Source: Pyrus communis
Lineage: Eukaryota > Streptophyta > Magnoliopsida > Rosales > Rosaceae
Length of the DNA stretch: 64,000 nt
Assembly (NCBI RefSeq): GCF_963583255.1
Contig: NC_084808.1
Span: forward strand, 12,051,501-12,115,500
Direction: 5' to 3'
Shown piece after piece: positions 59,601-64,000 of this stretch; positions within the stretch are counted from its first letter, which is position 1; each line of letters begins with the position of its first letter. The notes under the pieces are model-generated. The model was not told the origin of the DNA. It worked only from the letters and a program-made list of their open reading frames with translations, and searched no databases. Position numbers and translations under genes: made by a program.

Positions 59601-60687
59601 ATGTCCTAACCCAAGCGGAGCAATCCCAAGCTGCAAGGCAAAAGTTGGTGTAAGAAGGGACTGTTACAAACATCGGCCACATGTTACATAATATATCGTC
59701 ATCAAAGGCGGAAACATTTTACCAAGGGGACTTGAGTCATCTTTAAAATAGGAAATTTGGAGAATGTGTCCTCTCTGCGAATAGTTCAGAAGCTCCTCTC
59801 TGAAGGTAGGATCACCATCTCTCAATGTTCTATGAATAACTATCAATGTCTTTATGGCAACCTGTAGATTGTAAACTTGTCACTTGTTAAGTGACCTGGT
59901 AGATTTTAACAACTATTTTGCTACTGCTACTGGACATACTTTTCCTATATGCATGTTGTACCAGCTATGAATGACAACAAAAACAACGATAACAAGAAGC
60001 GAATAAAGGGCATTACAATCCAACTCCTTGTCTTGGACAATCTCTTGGCCAACGTGTGAATGCAGTATGCCACATCTGCACGTGGACGATTCACTGATGT
60101 CGCAGAGAAAATCTCTAGGCAGCAGAACAAGAAATCAAAAACACACCCAAAGATTAATCAGAAACGAGAACATGACTGAATTGGGAAAGCTCATCAATGC
60201 AAGGAATTTTGACCATGGAATTCAAAATAGAATTGGAAAATAGAATTACAAACATTATGTTAACAAATACAAGGAAATTGAACGTAATTGCAAATCTGAT
60301 GGCCACACTAAGTTTATAATGCAGATTCATATCCTCATCATTCAATCAGACAACACATCCATATCATACAATTCACAAATGTAGGAAATCAAACACAACT
60401 CACTTCGAATATGACGTTCCTTCGGAGGGCACTCAACGTGACTGGTTGCCTTCACTGTGGCGATATCCAAATCCTTCCAAAAAAACACAACCCACATTTC
60501 AGCAAAAATTGCATTTCATCAAAGAACCAAAATGCAAATGCATTCACAGAGCTCATCAAAACAAAACCCACAGGTCAAAATCGGTTCTTTTTCGCACCTT
60601 GAATTCGCTGTTGACCTTGATGAGGCCAACCTTGGTAGAGTCCTTCAGAGCTCCATAGGCCTTCCGAAAGCTCTGAAAAGTACCCAT
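56658..60687 (-). CDS. ANTH-domain clathrin assembly protein (AP180/PICALM type)
   Basis: Fifteen coding exons: 60598-60687, 60404-60473, 60017-60114, 59723-59861, 59503-59630, 59302-59394, 59094-59144, 58938-59003, 58766-58831, 58545-58625, 58385-58462, 58013-58192, 57841-57916, 57595-57713 and 56658-57053. All introns are GT-AG with matching phases, and the protein is 576 aa. The ANTH domain covers about residues 24-320. The phosphoinositide-binding motif is intact, Lys38-Ala-Thr-Ser-His42 with Pro-Pro-Lys48 and Arg-His51. Residues 325-385 are Pro/Glu-rich and end in TEDTDLLGL, a possible clathrin-box-like site. The C-terminal tail has NPF motifs (483-485, 554-556), DPF motifs (495-497, 558-560) and a Gln-rich stretch. 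Such proteins bind PI(4,5)P2 membranes and recruit clathrin, adaptors and EH-domain proteins in endocytosis. The layout matches plant PICALM1-type proteins (Arabidopsis At2g01600/At1g14910 group, from memory). The start [16 protein letters not shown] is typical of the family. Confidence 0.93.
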
Positions 60688-60979
60688 AAAAATAAAAGTT
60701 GGTTTTTATCTATTCATTGGGTTTTTCAAAAACAACAACACTTATAATGTGTTGGGATTAAAGAGATCAAACCATTGATATGATGTCAGAGGAGGAGATG
60801 GTGGTGGAGACGAAGGTGGTGGTGGTGAAAGACGATGTTCTTGTTCTTCTTCCGAAACCGTGTCGTTCCAACAACAAAAACAATCAACGACTCTCTCCTC
60901 CCCTCCAAAATGTCCGCAGCTGGAAGGACTATTATTATATGGGTATTTTCGTAGTTTTATCCCCTATTTATTATTAGAA
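60688..60979 (-). promoter_or_regulatory. 5' leader and proximal promoter of the clathrin assembly gene
   Basis: CT-rich on the minus strand (60780-60905: 'ctctgacatc', 'ctccaccacc', 'cgtctccacc'), as in many plant leaders. No TATA box could be chosen with confidence. A MITE lies at its outer edge. Confidence 0.4.
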
Positions 60980-61128
60980 AAACTAATGAAAATAATTTGA
61001 AAACTTTAAGTTTTAACGATAAGGACAAAATAAAGGGTAAAGTGAATAGTACCAGGATTGACTTTTTAGTGTAAAAATATGGTTTTTCGTTAAAGTGAAC
61101 AGTACCGTAGGTTTTTTGTTAAAACTTC
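60980..61128 (+). mobile_element. MITE of the 'gtttttcgttaa' family, upstream of the clathrin assembly gene
   Basis: About 149 bp and the closest match to 50793-50941 ('gtgaatagtaccaggattg', 'atatggtttttcgttaaagt', 'gaacagtaccg'). It lies about 290 bp upstream of the ATG at 60687. Confidence 0.75.
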
Positions 61129-61585
61129 TATTATTATTCTCCCTCTTTCCAAAATAAGAAGTGAAAAAATTTAAGCTTTTTCGTGTTAATTGTTTGATCA
61201 GGAATCATTTTCATAGCACGAACATAATTTAGGTAATTTAGACAAAAGTCAATAAAATTTCTACTATTAAGCCATATATCAATGCTACAATTTTGTTTTG
61301 GACTTAATCAATGATATATTTTTATTAATTAAGCATAAGTCAATGATGAATGTCATATAGGGCTTTAAATCATTATAAATAGTTAGAATTTGACTATTCT
61401 ATCATTCTCTCTTTCGATCCAAAAAGAAAAAAATCATTCTCTCTCCCTATAAATGTTATATGGGTTTAAGCTATTATAAATACGAATTTAGATCCTCTCT
61501 GGATTAATTTTGTGGAGATCCTACGGACCGATGGATTTCATCCATTGATACAAATCCAACAACCAAGGCATTAGCTCATCAACCT
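61129..61585. other. AT-rich intergenic DNA
   Basis: Contains a local duplication of the phrase 'catataggg/atatgggttt(a)a(g/a)...cattataaatag' (about 61354 and 61456). No gene evidence. Confidence 0.45.
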
Positions 61586-63426
61586 AATCCTGCACACGAG
61601 TCAGAACCACCTAATGTGGTCTGTACGACAGGCTGGGTGTAAAAAGTACGCTCAAGTGCTACGATCATGTGAAGGCTGTGCTAAGTATCGTAAGTCACCT
61701 ACGAGTCGGAACCACCTAATCTGGTATGTACAACAGGCTGGCACCTGCCTTGGATCCAAGGTGAGCATGTGGTGCGGGAGGTGAACGATCACGTGAAGGC
61801 TAGGCCCTAGCCTCAGGCGGAGCACTAACACCAGGGTATAGGATAATGAGCACTAAATGCATCTAAACATAACCATACACACTGCAATTACTATCATCAA
61901 TATGCACTCACATGAAGCTTGCATGGGCTTCCGTAGCGTCATGCAATAATATGCATATCTATACTAATGCGTATACTAAAATGTAATGCAATTGACAAGG
62001 CATTTAAAAATTTAAATCCATTTAAAACCATTTCTGGGAAAATGGAAAACATATATACATATATATATATCAAACCAAAAGTCCACTCACCTAGAGTCTG
62101 CACTACAACTCCCTAGCACAAACATCAAGGCGTCACGAACGATCGGCCCCTAGAACAATTATCAATCCATATCTCAGAATCCTTATCAATAGAACACGTA
62201 ACTTACATATCCTATTCAGGAAGATCCGTATGTCGGATTCCCGATCCGTAAGTTTCTAATATCCTCAAATATTACGTACTATAACGTATCAAGGTTTGGT
62301 GACGATCCAATGGTCGGATCATCGATTCATATAATTATCAAGTAACGCACCTTAATCAAACTAGATTCACAATAATCAAATCACATCATATGGATATCAA
62401 ATCTGAGATCAAGATATCAATTTAGTGTAAAATAGAGTAGGCGGCCCACTGGCCACGCGCCGTAGGTGGTGGTCGACCGCCTAGACTCGCCGGAAAATTC
62501 AACTATTTCTAAAAATTACCAAATTTTACAGGCAAGTAGATCTCGATGAGGGGAGAAATTTTTATACCTGGGCCAAAGTCCAATTCAGCCGGGAAACCCT
62601 TGAACATAGCCTCGAATCACCGGAAACCCTTAAATTTGGGTGTTCTTAATTCAACTCCAAAACAACTCTGACGCCCTAGCCAATGCATGGGCTTTGTTAC
62701 AGAGCTCTAAGGGAGTCTAATGGTGGTGGTAATTGGAAGAACACGTTTCAGATTTGGTGGATCTTGGCCACGGATCTCACGACACCCACGGGTTCATTTC
62801 TTCTCGATTTCAAACCTAATCTCCTCAAATTTGATATAGAAATGGTAGAATAAAGGTCTATATGATGATTGGAAGTGGTAGATCGGCTCAATCGATAGGA
62901 AAAATGATGAATTTCACCGGAGAAACCTATAGGTCGCGATTGTGTTCGCGGGTTAAGGGGAATCCGGTTTGGTTCCCCACCTCCTCCTCCTTTCTCCTTT
63001 CCTTCCTTTCTTTCTTCTCTGATTGTTCACTCTATCATCTCTTATTTCCTCATTGATCCGGTTTCCCCCTTCTTTCTCTCCTTTATCTTTTCTCCCAACC
63101 GTCAATTTCTTCTTTCTTTAAATCTGGGCCACACACATGGCTTTCCAAATTAAGTTGCAAAAATCTGGAGCTTTCTAGAAAATAACCAATTTACTAAAAT
63201 GCCCCCGATTTTAAAAGTTAATATCTCCTTCGTTATAACTCCAAATCACGTTCTGTTTGCGTCCACACGTTTGTAGTAACGAGTACTATGAGGATATGCC
63301 AAGAAAATGAGTCTTATGTGACACGACATGGCAGTCAACAAAAGTCAACACTTTGCCTCAAAGGGCATTTTCGTAAATTCACTTATTAAATTATATAAAC
63401 CATAAAATTAGGAACGGGTCGTTACA
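61586..63426 (-). mobile_element. Partial LTR, family B, 3' end missing
   Basis: On the minus strand it begins TGTAACGACCCGTTCC at 63426 and follows the solo LTR at 30248 through the hairpin modules (61701-61735 and 61598-61630). It then stops near 61586, so about 630 bp of the LTR 3' part is missing. Frames such as 62862-63056 lie inside the LTR and are not genes. Confidence 0.75.
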
Positions 63427-64000
63427 GGTGAGGCTTCAATAAAAAACAATAAAATTTGGACCTGTGAAATTACATTATTGCCCATCATTTTTTTTGTGTG
63501 ATAGAATACTAAGTTGTCTTTTCACCGTCTTTTGGTTGACAAAGAAAATTTCATTAATTAATAAAGATAAATGTTATTGATATATTGTTAATATTGTAAC
63601 TTTTTATTGATTTTTCAAAAAATTACCCATATAATTTTACCATACTATTTTATGTCAATAATAAAATTACATATATTACTTTTTTCACACGATGTTGTAT
63701 GATTGGTATAAAATGCTATGTGGCGATATACGTATATTATGCAAGGAAGTCTTTAAGGAAAGGGATCCTTATTTTTTTATTAAAATAGAGTAGTTGTGGG
63801 GTCCACACCATATCAAACTCTAACAATCCAAACCACCTATTTTTCAAGTTGTACCTCATAGATCATCCTTACAAAATATTACCCAAATCGGAAATATTTA
63901 AGACATCTAATTGGGTTCAAAGAAATGAATGATATTTTGTTATATAAGTAATAATGAAATTTGATCTTGATAATTAAATAGGCAAATGGTTTCGGATTGA
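63427..64000. other. AT-rich intergenic DNA at the window end
   Basis: No frame, repeat partner or motif recognised. Confidence 0.5.

Noticed and set aside
60411..60977. Plus-strand frames near the clathrin assembly gene start
   Set aside because: They are antisense to exons 1-2 and the leader of the minus-strand gene, with no independent support.
1..63426. The two minus-strand family B LTRs near the window ends as the LTR pair of one giant element
   Set aside because: They enclose unrelated host genes and many other elements, both LTRs are incomplete, and no internal region of the right type adjoins them.

Overview
The window is nuclear DNA of a flowering plant. The repeats (an abundant MITE family with a 'gaatagtacca...gtttttcgttaaag' core, tRNA-derived SINEs ending '...cttagtgtagataatat' plus poly(A), and long-LTR Ty3/gypsy elements) remind me of apple/pear-type Rosaceae; that placement is from memory and moderately confident. 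There are no bacterial, organellar or CRISPR features. About 7 percent of the window is exon or intron of supported host genes outside a short unknown gene; most of the rest is layered transposon DNA. THREE HOST GENES could be modelled exon by exon. (1) A TBC-domain Rab-GAP-like gene on the + strand, 19773-24276, five coding exons, 825 aa. (2) A small two-exon plant gene of unknown function on the - strand, 28393-29604, 176 aa, probably organelle targeted. (3) An AP180/PICALM-type ANTH clathrin assembly protein on the - strand, 56658-60687, fifteen coding exons, 576 aa. All modelled introns have GT-AG ends and all exon phases agree. REPEAT LAYOUT. 1-2438 is a minus-strand LTR that cuts a PIF/Harbinger remnant. 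3525-6156 holds a SINE, the 5' end of a minus-strand gypsy element (gag start, PBS, LTR) and a second SINE. A diverged direct duplication (6.87-8.33 kb and 12.8-14.1 kb) flanks a solo LTR (8339-10908, target duplication TTTCT) and a probable copia-type LTR. Small hAT elements with exact 8-bp target duplications lie at 18627-18774 and 25670-26325. Two more solo LTRs occupy 30248-32709 and 33226-35483 (target duplication TTTAG). A structurally complete but dead Ty3/gypsy chromovirus-like element fills 36517-45372 (target duplication TCTTC) and sits inside an older inverted-repeat element whose arms are at 36177-36400 and 45725-45891. 46.8-50.3 kb is a decayed hAT transposase gene, itself split by another inverted-repeat element. 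51.1-53.0 kb is a decayed minus-strand gypsy element. A partial minus-strand LTR lies at 61586-63426. The most unusual signal is a short hairpin module with constant flanks and changing but still paired stems, repeated two to four times inside LTRs of three different families.
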